Below, piece by piece: positions 29,961 through 39,719 of a DNA stretch of 64,000 nucleotides. Within the stretch, counting starts at the first letter, position 1. Each line of letters begins with the position of its first letter. Both the position numbers and the translations under genes were made by a program. The notes under the pieces were generated by a model. That model ran no database searches, was not told where the DNA came from, and saw only the letters and a list, made by a program, of their open reading frames with translations. This DNA is from Butyrivibrio sp. VCD2006. Lineage in GTDB: Bacteria > Bacillota > Clostridia > Lachnospirales > Lachnospiraceae. Location: the NCBI RefSeq assembly GCF_000423925.1, contig NZ_AUIX01000009.1, positions 146,918-210,917 of the forward strand, given 5' to 3'.

Positions 29961-32504
29961 GTGGAGAATAGCAGGATAGATAACGAACTTAAAAAAGTAG
30001 TTTATCTAAGTCTCATTATGGCGACTACCATTATGGCGGCTATTATTGTTATACTGATTATTCTGCTGTCTTGGGAAATCTGGATGATACCGGTAGTAAT
30101 ATTCGGGACGGCAATCTGCTGGGGACTTTTTATATCCAACCAGCTACCTCAACGTATGCAGTTATACTGCTGCGGCATATACGCCATGTTTCTGGTATTT
30201 TACTACTGCATGAAAATCAGAACTATATATGATTGCGGTGTTGTACTTGTCATAATGATTTTTCTCTTTGCTTTTACCAAAGAACGAATTCTTATCTGGT
30301 ATGGAATTCTTGTTTCATTTCTTGGACTGATATTTCATTTGATAATCGTAAATAAGTCAAGAGGGCTCGATCTCGACTCTGATAGCGTTTTAAGATGCCT
30401 GATTGTTTTTATGCTTGTGCCTGCAAGTGCATTCTTAGTGGATCGCATTATCAAGGCCTGGGCTAATACTGAAAAGAAATATATTGAGAAAATAGGTGCA
30501 CTTTCTGAAGAAAATGAAAGAGCAAACAATTTCCTGGCTAATGTTTCTCACGAAGTAAGAACACCCATAAGTGCAGTTATAGGGTTGTCTTATGTGCTGC
30601 AAAAGGAGAACCTGCCGGAACAGGATATGAATAAAATAAAGTCTATATCTGCAGCCGGACATAGAGTATCCGAGCAAATCAGTGATATTCTTGATTTCAC
30701 GGAAATAGATATGAAGAAGGTAGTGGCCAATAATGAATCCTACATGATAAGTTCACTTATCAATGATCTTTTGGCGAAGCTATACCTTTTGGAAGACTTT
30801 GATCTTGACCTGATAGTAGACATTGATCCGGCCGTGCCTGCTGTTCTTATTGGAGATGAAAACAAAATAAAAAAGGTGCTTTGGCATCTTATAAGAAACG
30901 GCTTTAAATTTACAAAAGAAGGCGGAGTATATATGCGCCTATACCCGATAGAAAGAGAGTATGGAATCAATCTCGTCATTGAGATAAAGGACACCGGAGT
31001 CGGAATGACAGAGGATGAAATTGATAACATCTATGAAAAATTCTATCAGGTTGACAGCGGTAGAAATCGAATCATGGGAGGCCTTGGACTTGGTATTCCG
31101 ATAGTAAATGGTCTTACAAAAGCAATGGGAGGTGTACTTACCATAGAAAGTGTGCCTGGAGAGGGAACATCAGTGAAGGTAAGTATTCCTCAGAAGGTTG
31201 AGAAAAACAGGCCGAGTATACATGTTGCTGATCATGAAAAGTGCATAGTTGCCGGATTCATTGGCTTTACTTCTACGGATCATCCGAAGATACGCGAGTA
31301 TTACATGGATATGATCTCGCATATTACTGTGGGACTTTCAGTGACATTTTATCGGGCACAGTCAAAAAAAGAGTTATCAAAGCTTCTTGATTCAACCAAA
31401 ATAACACATCTTTTTGTTGGAACCGGAGAATACCGCGAAAACAAGGATTATATCGACATGCTTTCACGGCACATGAATGTTGCGGTTATCGCTGAAAAAT
31501 ACTATGACACCGATACGGGACTTGGCATTACTCTTATTCACAAACCTTTTTATGGAAATCAGATTGCCAACTTCCTTAACCATTCTTTTGTGGATGAAAG
31601 ATCAGAAACTAAAGAAATACTTACTTTCCCTGGTGTAAAAGCTCTTGTTGTTGATGATGAGCATATGAATTTGATAGTAGCCAGAGAGATATTTGGCGCC
31701 TACAAGATGAATATAACTACAGCATCAGGAGGCGAGGAAGCAATAAAGCTTTGCGAGCAATACGACTTCAACATTGTTTTTATGGATCATATGATGCCCG
31801 GCATGGATGGGGTGGAAGCGATGCATATAATCAAACAAAATGCGGCAAGAGCCGGCAAAGAGATTATCATGGTTGCACTTACCGCAAACGCCATCAGCTC
31901 TGCAAAAGATATGTTTATATCCGAGGGCTTTGACGGATTTGTACCTAAGCCAATCGAAATGGAGGAGCTTGAACGGGTACTTAAACATGTTCTCAAAAAC
32001 TATATGGTCGTAAACTCAAAAACGATTGAAGATAATAAGGAATCTTCTGACAATACCCTGACTACAGAAGATGTGGAACAGATTACTCAGATAAGTAATT
32101 TGATGGCACCTGAAATAAAACCGACAGAATCCAAGAAATCTCAAAATCCTTTTGAGGAACTACAGGATTTAGGTGTGGATACTGAATACGGATTGGATTA
32201 TTGCGGTGGAGATAAAGCATTCTACGAAGAACTCCTCCTTGATTATGCGGATAAAAGGGATAGCAAGCTGGAGGAGATAGAGGGGTACTATACTGCAAAA
32301 GATTATAAGAATTATGAGATCAGAGTACATGGTATTAAGAGTACGTCAAAGTTAATAGGAGCTTTTGACCTTTCCGAAAAGGCAAAGTTCCTGGAGGATG
32401 CTGCTAAAAACGGGGATGAAAAAGCAATAGAAGATAATCACTCGATTTTAGTAATTCAGTATAGAAAGCTTATGGAAACTATAGCCAAGCTGCTGGAACA
32501 GTAA
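29961..32504 (+). CDS. Membrane hybrid histidine kinase with receiver and HPt domains
   Basis: 847 residues counted from GTG at 29961, which has AGGGGG at a good distance; the open frame runs further upstream from TTG 29865 without a ribosome site. Order: about six transmembrane helices (15-165), HisKA with His197 in NVSHEVRTP, ATPase domain (IKDTGVGMTEDE, GGLGLGIPIVNG), a degenerate receiver-like stretch (about 420-560), a true receiver with Asp609 in FMDHMMPGMDG and KP in VPKPIEM, and an HPt domain with His790 in VHGIKSTSKLIG. It can thus carry a whole phosphorelay within one chain. No periplasmic sensor is seen; sensing may be by the membrane part. The next kinase starts 17 bases later. 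Confidence 0.93.
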   Translation: MENSRIDNELKKVVYLSLIMATTIMAAIIVILIILLSWEIWMIPVVIFGTAICWGLFISNQLPQRMQLYCCGIYAMFLVFYYCMKIRTIYDCGVVLVIMIFLFAFTKERILIWYGILVSFLGLIFHLIIVNKSRGLDLDSDSVLRCLIVFMLVPASAFLVDRIIKAWANTEKKYIEKIGALSEENERANNFLANVSHEVRTPISAVIGLSYVLQKENLPEQDMNKIKSISAAGHRVSEQISDILDFTEIDMKKVVANNESYMISSLINDLLAKLYLLEDFDLDLIVDIDPAVPAVLIGDENKIKKVLWHLIRNGFKFTKEGGVYMRLYPIEREYGINLVIEIKDTGVGMTEDEIDNIYEKFYQVDSGRNRIMGGLGLGIPIVNGLTKAMGGVLTIESVPGEGTSVKVSIPQKVEKNRPSIHVADHEKCIVAGFIGFTSTDHPKIREYYMDMISHITVGLSVTFYRAQSKKELSKLLDSTKITHLFVGTGEYRENKDYIDMLSRHMNVAVIAEKYYDTDTGLGITLIHKPFYGNQIANFLNHSFVDERSETKEILTFPGVKALVVDDEHMNLIVAREIFGAYKMNITTASGGEEAIKLCEQYDFNIVFMDHMMPGMDGVEAMHIIKQNAARAGKEIIMVALTANAISSAKDMFISEGFDGFVPKPIEMEELERVLKHVLKNYMVVNSKTIEDNKESSDNTLTTEDVEQITQISNLMAPEIKPTESKKSQNPFEELQDLGVDTEYGLDYCGGDKAFYEELLLDYADKRDSKLEEIEGYYTAKDYKNYEIRVHGIKSTSKLIGAFDLSEKAKFLEDAAKNGDEKAIEDNHSILVIQYRKLMETIAKLLEQ

Positions 32505-32521
32505 TGGGAAGGGAGCGCTCT

Positions 32522-35197
32522 ATGAGAAAAAAGGTACAAACTTTTTTCAGGAGAATAGTGGATTCCGGAGAAAGCGTGAGAGCTAAGATTTTTATATTGC
32601 TTACGATTATCGGAATGTTTTCACTTATACTAGCACTTATTGCAGATATTTTCCTTCATGAAAATATGGGCGAGATTAGTGCGCTCCTTGTTACAGTTTT
32701 AGTTGCACCCTTGATTACATATTTGGCTGTTAAGAAAAATAGAATTCAGCTTGGTGCATCTATCATGTCCGTCTTAGTGGTAGGTTTTGTGGTGCCATTA
32801 GTGTTCTGCTTCGGCGGAGGCCTCACAGGCGGCGGTGTTATATGGTTTGTGTTCGCTTACCTTTACATAGGTATTATCCTTGTGGGGACGTTCAGAATAG
32901 TAATGATGACACTCCTTACAATTCTTATTTTTGCACTGTATATAGCATCATTTTTTGTTCCGGAACTTATCGTAAGTCATGAACGTTTTGGATGGTATCT
33001 TGATTCAGGAGTTTCAATATTACTTGTAGGCTTTTCTGTTTATTATATGGTGCGCACACAGTACAGGCTATATGTTGAGGAGAGTGAAAAGGCTAAACTG
33101 CAGGCAAAGAAAATCGAGGAAATGAACAGAGCCCAGAGCCGCTTTTTCTCAAGCATGAGCCATGAAATCAGGACTCCCATAAACACAATAATCGGACTAA
33201 ATGAGATGATATTAAGGGCGGATGTCAGCGAGGATGTTGCCGAAAATGCTGCGAATATTCAATCTGCTTCCAAAATCCTTCTATCTCTTATAAATGACAT
33301 TCTGGATATGTCCAAGATGGAATCCGGAAAAATGGAAATAGTGAAGGTCCAGTATGATGTCGGAAAAATGCTCTCCGAGATAGTTAATATGACATGGATA
33401 AAGGCTGATGAAAAAGGGCTTAAGTTCAGTGTTTATGTTGATCCAAGCATGCCGTCCCAGCTTTTTTCGGATGAGGTCAGAATTAAGCAGATTCTGCTAA
33501 ACCTTCTTAATAATGCTGTAAAGTACACGAAGGAAGGCAGTATCAGTCTCTCTGTGCACTGCGTTAAAACAGATGCAGGTAAAGCTATAGTTACATATTC
33601 TGTTGAAGATACTGGAATAGGAATCAGAAAAGAGAGTATTCCTCATCTGTTTGATGCCTTCAGAAGAGAGGACAATGAAAAGAACAGATATATTGAAGGA
33701 ACAGGGCTTGGGCTTTCTATAGTAAAACAGCTTGTTGACCTTCTTGGCGGAACAATATCTGTTAACAGCGTATATACTAAAGGCTCTACCTTTGTGGTTT
33801 CACTTGAGCAGGAAATAGCCGACGAAAAAATGATGGGTGAGTTTGGAATGCGAAAGCTAGGTCAGGCTCTGGATAAACCCAAATATAATAGGAGCTTTGA
33901 GGCTCCTGAGGCGAGAATCCTTGTAGTTGATGATAATGCGACTAACCTTCTGGTAGTTAAAAAGCTTCTGAAGGAAACTAAAGTTATAATAGATACAGCA
34001 GAGAACGCTTCAAAGTGCCTTAATATGACACTTCAAAACAGATACAACATGATCTTTATGGATCATCTGATGCCAGGGATGGATGGAATCGAGTGTCTCC
34101 ATGCGCTTCGCGATCAGGCAGGTGGATTGTGCAAGGATGCGCCGGTAGTAGCTCTTACAGCAAATGCAGGAAGTGAGAACCAGGCTCTGTATAGGAGAGA
34201 GGGCTTTGATGAATATCTTGTTAAGCCGATTGATTCCTCAGAACTTGAACGGACAGTTTTAAAGCTTTTACCTGAAAACCTTGTTACAGTAATAGATAAT
34301 GTGGACGAAAACTTTGAGCCGGAAACCATTATCAGGGAAATGAGGACGAAGATTCCAATTCTTATCACAACTGACAGCACTGCAGATTTACCGGCAGAAT
34401 TATTATCAAAGCTCAATATCCCCATCGTCCCTTATAAGGTTCGAATGAATGAAGGCGTCTTTTATGACGGTATAGAGACGGGCAATTCAGCTATTATAAG
34501 ATCTCTTGAAGATGGCTCTGTTGTTGCGGGAAGTGAAGAGCCAACGGTTCAGGAATATGAAAACTTTTTCTCCGAACAGCTTACATATGCTCAGCATATC
34601 ATTCATATCTCAATGGGAAAGCATATTAGTAAGGGCTATGAAAACGCATGTGAAGCAGCCCTTGCATTTTACAACGTAAAGGTATTTGATTCGGGACAGC
34701 TTTCAAGCGGAACAGGATTGTTGGTTCTTTATGCAAAAGAGCTGGCGGAAAGTGGTCAGTATGATCCGGAGATGATAGTTCGTGAGCTTTTGAAAAAGCA
34801 GGAGAAGATAAAAACAAGCTTTGTTATAAGCACGACTGATTATTTATATAGAAGCGGTCATCTTTCAAGCTTCATCAATAAGTTGTGCAATGCGCTTATG
34901 TTCCATCCTGTCCTTATTACAAGAAATTCCTATATGAAGGTTTACAGACTTTGGGCCGGAGGTATCGAAAGAATAAAGCCAAAGTACATACAGTCACTTT
35001 TTAGGAATCCTTCCGATATTGACAAGTCGATACTGTTTATTACCTATGCGGGAATCAAGCTGTCTGAGGCAGAAAAAATCAGAGATGAAGTCAGTAGATT
35101 TATCGGCTTTGACAGGGTATATATTCAGAAGGCATCGCCCTCTATTGCAATAAACTGCGGAATAGGGAGTTTTGGATTGATATTTGCGAGGAAATAG
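32522..35197 (+). CDS. Membrane hybrid histidine kinase fused to a DegV domain
   Basis: 891 residues. Order: six or seven transmembrane helices (about 20-180), HisKA with His214 in SSMSHEIRTP, ATPase domain (VEDTGIGIRKES, GTGLGLSIVKQL), receiver with Asp514 in FMDHLMPGMDG and the lysine of YLVKPID, then from about 611 to the end a complete DegV domain: ILITTDSTADLP, VYPL-like IPIVPYKVRM, a TVQEYENFF segment, VFDSGQLSSGTG and an IPSxAxxxxxGPG-like end (SPSIAINCGIGSFGL). DegV proteins bind a fatty acid and, with FakA, feed host or free fatty acids into lipids. Fusion to a kinase suggests a lipid-state sensor or output. ATG at 32522 has GGGAG six bases upstream. Confidence 0.92.
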   Translation: MRKKVQTFFRRIVDSGESVRAKIFILLTIIGMFSLILALIADIFLHENMGEISALLVTVLVAPLITYLAVKKNRIQLGASIMSVLVVGFVVPLVFCFGGGLTGGGVIWFVFAYLYIGIILVGTFRIVMMTLLTILIFALYIASFFVPELIVSHERFGWYLDSGVSILLVGFSVYYMVRTQYRLYVEESEKAKLQAKKIEEMNRAQSRFFSSMSHEIRTPINTIIGLNEMILRADVSEDVAENAANIQSASKILLSLINDILDMSKMESGKMEIVKVQYDVGKMLSEIVNMTWIKADEKGLKFSVYVDPSMPSQLFSDEVRIKQILLNLLNNAVKYTKEGSISLSVHCVKTDAGKAIVTYSVEDTGIGIRKESIPHLFDAFRREDNEKNRYIEGTGLGLSIVKQLVDLLGGTISVNSVYTKGSTFVVSLEQEIADEKMMGEFGMRKLGQALDKPKYNRSFEAPEARILVVDDNATNLLVVKKLLKETKVIIDTAENASKCLNMTLQNRYNMIFMDHLMPGMDGIECLHALRDQAGGLCKDAPVVALTANAGSENQALYRREGFDEYLVKPIDSSELERTVLKLLPENLVTVIDNVDENFEPETIIREMRTKIPILITTDSTADLPAELLSKLNIPIVPYKVRMNEGVFYDGIETGNSAIIRSLEDGSVVAGSEEPTVQEYENFFSEQLTYAQHIIHISMGKHISKGYENACEAALAFYNVKVFDSGQLSSGTGLLVLYAKELAESGQYDPEMIVRELLKKQEKIKTSFVISTTDYLYRSGHLSSFINKLCNALMFHPVLITRNSYMKVYRLWAGGIERIKPKYIQSLFRNPSDIDKSILFITYAGIKLSEAEKIRDEVSRFIGFDRVYIQKASPSIAINCGIGSFGLIFARK

Positions 35198-35200
35198 TGC

Positions 35201-37138
35201 ATGAGTGAAAATATACTTTATTATCAAATTTCATCCATTCCTATTTTCATAATTTTGGTTATAGCTACGGTGTCAAAGAAGATGACCAAAGGAAGGTCTA
35301 ATAAGCTGCTGCTTATTATTATCTGCACAGCGTTTACAGCTTCTGTAAGTGACCTTTTGGGGAATCTTGTTGCCACCTCATTTCCGCTTACCGAGATGCA
35401 GGTAAAGCTGATCGCGATTATAAATTACATTTATTTTCCCGCGAGAAGCGGACTTAATGTTGTTTATACGTTCTATCTGTTCTCGGTTACAAGAACCTGG
35501 TACCTGATAAAATCCTTTTGGGCAAAGCTATTGATACTACTTCCTTATTTAGGAACTCTTGCGATGCTCATCTTTAATGAGAGGACCGGGGCGGTTTTTA
35601 CCGTAAACTCAGCAGTAGGATATGAACGTGGACCATACATACTCGTAGTTTATGGGCTGGCATCCTTCTACATGGTATTTGGAATGATCTATCTGTTTAT
35701 GCGAAGAAAACTCCTTTATCTGTCAGAGACGCTCTCAATTGCCAGTATGTATGTCCTCAATATTGTTGGTGTTATAATTCAGTATTTTGACTCAAGATAT
35801 CTTGTGGAGTGCTTTTTCACAAGCATGACGTTACTGTTTGTTGTCCTCTTTGTTCAGAAGCCTGAAAGGCAGATGGACATGAATACCAAGCTTCCCGGCT
35901 ATTTTGCATTTAGGGAGGAGATGGGCAAAATCCAGATAACAGGTCAGCAGGTGCAGGTTATCATTGCGCATATAAATAATGCGGCTGATCTATTGAGATA
36001 TATTGGAGAAAACACCTTCTTTGAATATATTCATTCAATGGAGAGGGCAATAGCAGCTTATGCAAAAAGTGAGAAGCTGTACTACGATTTGTATTTCAGA
36101 ACACCTGGATTTTTTTACCTGATCCTCGAAGACATTGACTATAATCCGGTACAGGCTATAAATAGCATCAGAGAGATGGTAAGAAAGAAAAGTGGCAATA
36201 TATCAGCTACAGGGGTAAGAGTAGACTTAAAAGTCATATCAATAAAATTCCCTGAAGATATTGATAACACAGAAGAGCTTTTCCGCTTTTGCCATACTTT
36301 TATCAGATATGATAATGAAAAAATATATTATCATGCACCACAGATAATAGGGCTTAGAGAATATCAGATAGAAACAAGGCTAGAAGAAATACTTAACAGA
36401 GCAATAGATGCTCAGAAGCTTGAAGTAAGCTACCGCCCGGTATGGTCCGTTACTTAAAATAAATTTGTATTTGCTGAGGCATATGTAAAGATAAACGATG
36501 AGATTTTTGGAGAGATAAGTGGAGATATTTTAGCAAGAGTCTTAAAAGCAAGAGGAACCAATATGCTCCTTGAAGAATATGTCATGGAGCAGGTCTTTGC
36601 CTATGTAGGAAAAGGAAACCTTAATGCCAATGGGTATAAGTACATTGTGCTTGGATTATCGGATATGCTTGGCATGCAGAAGAACCTCACTGACAGGATA
36701 TGGAATCTGAGAGGTAAGTATAAAGTCCATCCGGATCAGATTTGTTTTGCAATAACGGATACAGCGTACGATAATATGAGTGAGGGATTTGATGACAATA
36801 TAAAAAAGCTTTCACTTCAGGGATATAAACTTGCACTGGATGGATATGGTAACGGTTACACAAATATCAAACATCTGATAGAGTTTCCAATAAGCTCGGT
36901 CAGGCTGGATCATAGCCTTATTGATGAAGCTTCTTCCGAAAGTGGAAAAGCTTTGCTTAGGGGAACAATTCAGATGTTGGAAAACATTCCGCTTTCGGTA
37001 GTTGTTTCAGATGTAAATGACGAAGCCACAATGAATATGCTTTCCATGATGGGATGCAACCTTATGCAGGGAGAATACTTCCGTGCAAACAAGGAAGCAG
37101 TCGAGGAGGTGCGAAGTGAGAAAGATACTGATAGTTGA
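35201..37138 (+). pseudogene. 7TM - GGDEF-like - EAL-like protein interrupted by one in-frame stop
   Basis: Frame-consistent coding runs from 35201 to 37138 but for a TAA at 36455-36457. The first part (418 residues) has seven hydrophobic segments and a GGDEF-like domain whose signature is replaced by FRTPGFFYLI, so it cannot make cyclic di-GMP. The stop falls at the first strand of the EAL-like domain (SYRPVWSVT, stop, NKFVFAEAYVKI); the rest includes DGYGNGYTN where active EAL domains have DDFGTGYS. The downstream part could restart at ATG 36563, which has AGAGGA six bases before it. A single base change (such as GAA to TAA) or a sequencing error would explain it. It is sandwiched between the kinases and the REC-HPt gene, which it overlaps by 23 bases. 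Confidence 0.85.
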
Positions 37139-38135
37139 TGATGAGCCAATGATGCTCAAGATCGCTGATCGGGCGCTTAAGGACCATTATGAAACAATTC
37201 TTGCTTCTTCCGGCAGCGAGGCTGTAGAGCTTTTTACAAATAATTCACCGGATATGGTTATCTCGGATCTGAAGATGCCTGAAATGTCCGGTTATGAACT
37301 TAAAGAAATCATAGAATCAAAGACAGCTGGTAAGGTCCCCTTCATTTTCCTTACTTCCGATGATACTAAGGAAAGTGAAGAAAAGGGACGTGAACTGGGT
37401 GTTTCCGATTATATAAAAAAACCTGTGAAGGCTGATGTGCTTTTATCAAGAGTCTGTCAGATACTTGATAACTCAGGCGGCTCTGGGGCCATAGAGCAAA
37501 ATAAGGGCACTGATCTGAATAACGAGGCAAACAATGAGTTCCTTAATTCAGAGCTTGAAAAAATACCGTCCTGGATCAAGGATGAGCCTCTGATACAAGA
37601 AAATGAGGGCATAAACAATTGTGGATCCGCAGAGGCATATCTTTCATCGGTTGAAATTTTCGAGCGGCACATACAAAATAATATAAGAATATTGGAAAAC
37701 TGTTTTGAGTCCGGTGACATAGAAAATTACACAATAAAAGCTCACGGATTAAAAAGCACTTCCAGGATAATCGGTGCGATGACTTTATCAAAGAAGGCAG
37801 CAGAGATGGAAAAAGCCGGCAACGATAAAGACATCGACTACATAAAACGTGAACATGCATCCTTTATTGAAGAGTGCAAACGTCATGCGGATATCTTTTT
37901 ACATCATGAAAATGATGATGAAAAAGAACCTATCACGGATGAAGAATTTGAGGATGCAATGATGGCAATAAGGGAATTTGCTATTGCCGAGGAATATGGA
38001 ATATTGGAATCAATAGTTGATTCACTAATGAAAAGGGCACTTAAGCCCAAAGCATTGGATAAAATGCAGAAGATTAAAAAGCACCTTATAGAACTTGACT
38101 TTGATGGAATCCGTAAATTAGCTGATGAGAACTGA
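37116..38135 (+). CDS. Receiver - HPt phosphorelay protein
   Basis: 339 residues without membrane segments. The receiver (1-120) starts RKILIVDDEP and has phospho-acceptor Asp51 in MVISDLKMPEMSG and the lysine of YIKKPVK. A linker follows, then an HPt domain with His210 in KAHGLKSTSRIIG. A third, helical region (about 260-339) has no assignment. It could pass phosphate between the neighbouring kinases and other receivers. GTG at 37116, with GAGGAGG six bases upstream, is the likely start; the frame stays open some way further upstream. Confidence 0.9.
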   Translation: MRKILIVDDEPMMLKIADRALKDHYETILASSGSEAVELFTNNSPDMVISDLKMPEMSGYELKEIIESKTAGKVPFIFLTSDDTKESEEKGRELGVSDYIKKPVKADVLLSRVCQILDNSGGSGAIEQNKGTDLNNEANNEFLNSELEKIPSWIKDEPLIQENEGINNCGSAEAYLSSVEIFERHIQNNIRILENCFESGDIENYTIKAHGLKSTSRIIGAMTLSKKAAEMEKAGNDKDIDYIKREHASFIEECKRHADIFLHHENDDEKEPITDEEFEDAMMAIREFAIAEEYGILESIVDSLMKRALKPKALDKMQKIKKHLIELDFDGIRKLADEN

Positions 38136-38145
38136 GGAGGTTCCT

Positions 38146-38943
38146 ATGACCATGGATAAAGATAAGGAAAAGTCCGGGAAGGAAAGCGTAGTCATAATAA
38201 GTGCGCAAGAGACATTTTCAGTTCATGGAATGGAAATGAAGCTTGCTGAAATCGGCTGCCCAAGTAAATATATACCCATTGACATGAAGAAGCTCCAGAA
38301 CAGTACCAATAATTGCGAACTGATCATCTATTATATGGATGAAACAGTTGGTGATAACCCGTCATTTCTTGTGTTTCTCAAGGACCTCTGCATGGAAAAG
38401 GAAAAGAACCTCATTTTGATCGGCAAACAGGAAGAATACAATGAGGCGATTAAGACTATTCCCGGGAAATGCATAACAGCCTGGTTTGAGCGTCCGCTCG
38501 TTATGAAAAAACTTCTTGATACCGTCACGGATCAGTTCAGTCAGATGATGGAACAAAAGACCAGAAAGGTAATTCTTATAGTTGATGATGACGTGGCATA
38601 TATGCAGATGATCAGAGACTGGCTCAAGGATTCATATCAGGTTGTCATGGCCAACACCGGTATCAAGGCTATCCGCTGGCTTACAGCCAACCAGGCGGAT
38701 CTTGTCCTTCTTGATTACCAGATGCCAATAACCACCGGCCCTCAGATTTTTGAGATGCTAAAGAGTGATACTGAAACAGATGAGCTGCCAATCATGTTCC
38801 TCACAGGGCAAAAGAGCCGTGAGAGCGTAATGACAGCCATGAAGCTAAACCCCACTGACTACATCCTTAAATCCATAGGCAAGGATGCCCTTCGCGAAAA
38901 ACTGGATCAGTACTTCGCAATCCAGAAGGCTAATGCTAAGTAA
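38146..38943 (+). CDS. Double-receiver protein
   Basis: 265 residues. Residues 10-130 look like a receiver fold that lost its acidic pocket (ESVVIISAQETFSVHG...). The second half is a proper receiver: VILIVDDDVAYM, Asp190 in LVLLDYQMPITTG and MFLTGQ; the usual lysine-proline is lysine-serine (ILKSIG). There is no output domain. ATG at 38146 has GAGGAGG five bases before it. It follows the REC-HPt gene by 10 bases and closes the signalling block. Confidence 0.87.
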   Translation: MTMDKDKEKSGKESVVIISAQETFSVHGMEMKLAEIGCPSKYIPIDMKKLQNSTNNCELIIYYMDETVGDNPSFLVFLKDLCMEKEKNLILIGKQEEYNEAIKTIPGKCITAWFERPLVMKKLLDTVTDQFSQMMEQKTRKVILIVDDDVAYMQMIRDWLKDSYQVVMANTGIKAIRWLTANQADLVLLDYQMPITTGPQIFEMLKSDTETDELPIMFLTGQKSRESVMTAMKLNPTDYILKSIGKDALREKLDQYFAIQKANAK

Positions 38944-38954
38944 CTATGCTTATA

Positions 38955-39055
38955 GCCTTCCCCCTTGGGGGCGCAAATCGTCCGGGGGACGATTGCTTTG
39001 CGCGGACCGAAGCGGAGCGGAGACAGGTGTCAGTGAAGCTGACGGATGAGGGGGC
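38955..39055 (+). repeat. Palindromic intergenic repeat, copy 3, with an internal insert
   Basis: GCCTTCCCCC-TT-GGGGG, then about 55 extra bases containing the nested hairpin GCGCAAATCGTCC...GGACGATTGCTTTGCGC and a purine-rich tail, then GGTGTCAGTGAAGCTGAC and GGATGAGGG as in the other copies. Confidence 0.85.
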
Positions 39056-39062
39056 TTTTCTA

Positions 39063-39092
39063 AACCACAAAAATTTTTTGTGGTTTTTTTAT
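39063..39092 (+). terminator. Terminator of the signalling block
   Basis: AACCACAAAAA pairs with TTTTTGTGGTT, then seven T. Confidence 0.85.
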
Positions 39093-39170
39093 TTTATTTG
39101 AAGACTTTTATTTCTCTCTCGCGTTATATTAAATGAGAGCGGTAAAAAAACAAAAAACGGAGACAACTAA

Positions 39171-39719
39171 GTGGAAAAAACGGAGGCCAAAGAAAACTTA
39201 ATACGCTGGATGGATGAGTATAAAAATCTCATTTTTTCCATATGTCTTCGAATGACCGGTGACTATTTTACCGCGGAGGACATAGCCCAGGAGACATTCC
39301 TCTCAGCATATATGCATATAGATGGGTTTGATGGAACTAATGAAAAAGCCTGGCTCTGCCGCATAGCGGCGAATAAATGTACCGATTATTTAAGAAGCGC
39401 AGCTGCAAGAACTCTTCCCACGGCAGATGATGAAATGCCACAACCTGTTATGGGAAGTGTATCAACCGTCAGTAGTTCTGCAGGAGCGGATCCTGCTGAC
39501 ATTTATGAGACGTCAGATGTGCTAAACAGTTTTACCAAATGCTGTGAAGACCTTCCGGAGGGTTACAGCGATGTGGCGATAAAACATTTTATAAGAGGCC
39601 AGACCGCAAGAGAGATTGCCGAAGAAAACGGCGATAATCTAAAAACCATCCAGACGCGTATATATAGGGCAAAAGAGATGCTCAAGAAAAATTATAGGAA
39701 GGAGTGGTTGGAAGCATGA
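39171..39719 (+). CDS. ECF-type RNA polymerase sigma factor
   Basis: 182 residues. Sigma region 2 is at about 15-80 (KNLIFSICLRMTGDYFTAEDIAQETFLSAY, here named by its core AEDIAQETF, and KAWLCRIAANKCTDYLR), region 4 at about 120-175 (DLPEGYSDVAIKHFIRG, ETAREIA-like TAREIAEENG, IQTRIYRAKEML). There is no C-terminal extension. The start is GTG with GGAG eight bases before it. The next gene overlaps it by the ATGA arrangement and encodes a single-span membrane protein, the usual anti-sigma partner. Confidence 0.94.
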   Translation: MEKTEAKENLIRWMDEYKNLIFSICLRMTGDYFTAEDIAQETFLSAYMHIDGFDGTNEKAWLCRIAANKCTDYLRSAAARTLPTADDEMPQPVMGSVSTVSSSAGADPADIYETSDVLNSFTKCCEDLPEGYSDVAIKHFIRGQTAREIAEENGDNLKTIQTRIYRAKEMLKKNYRKEWLEA

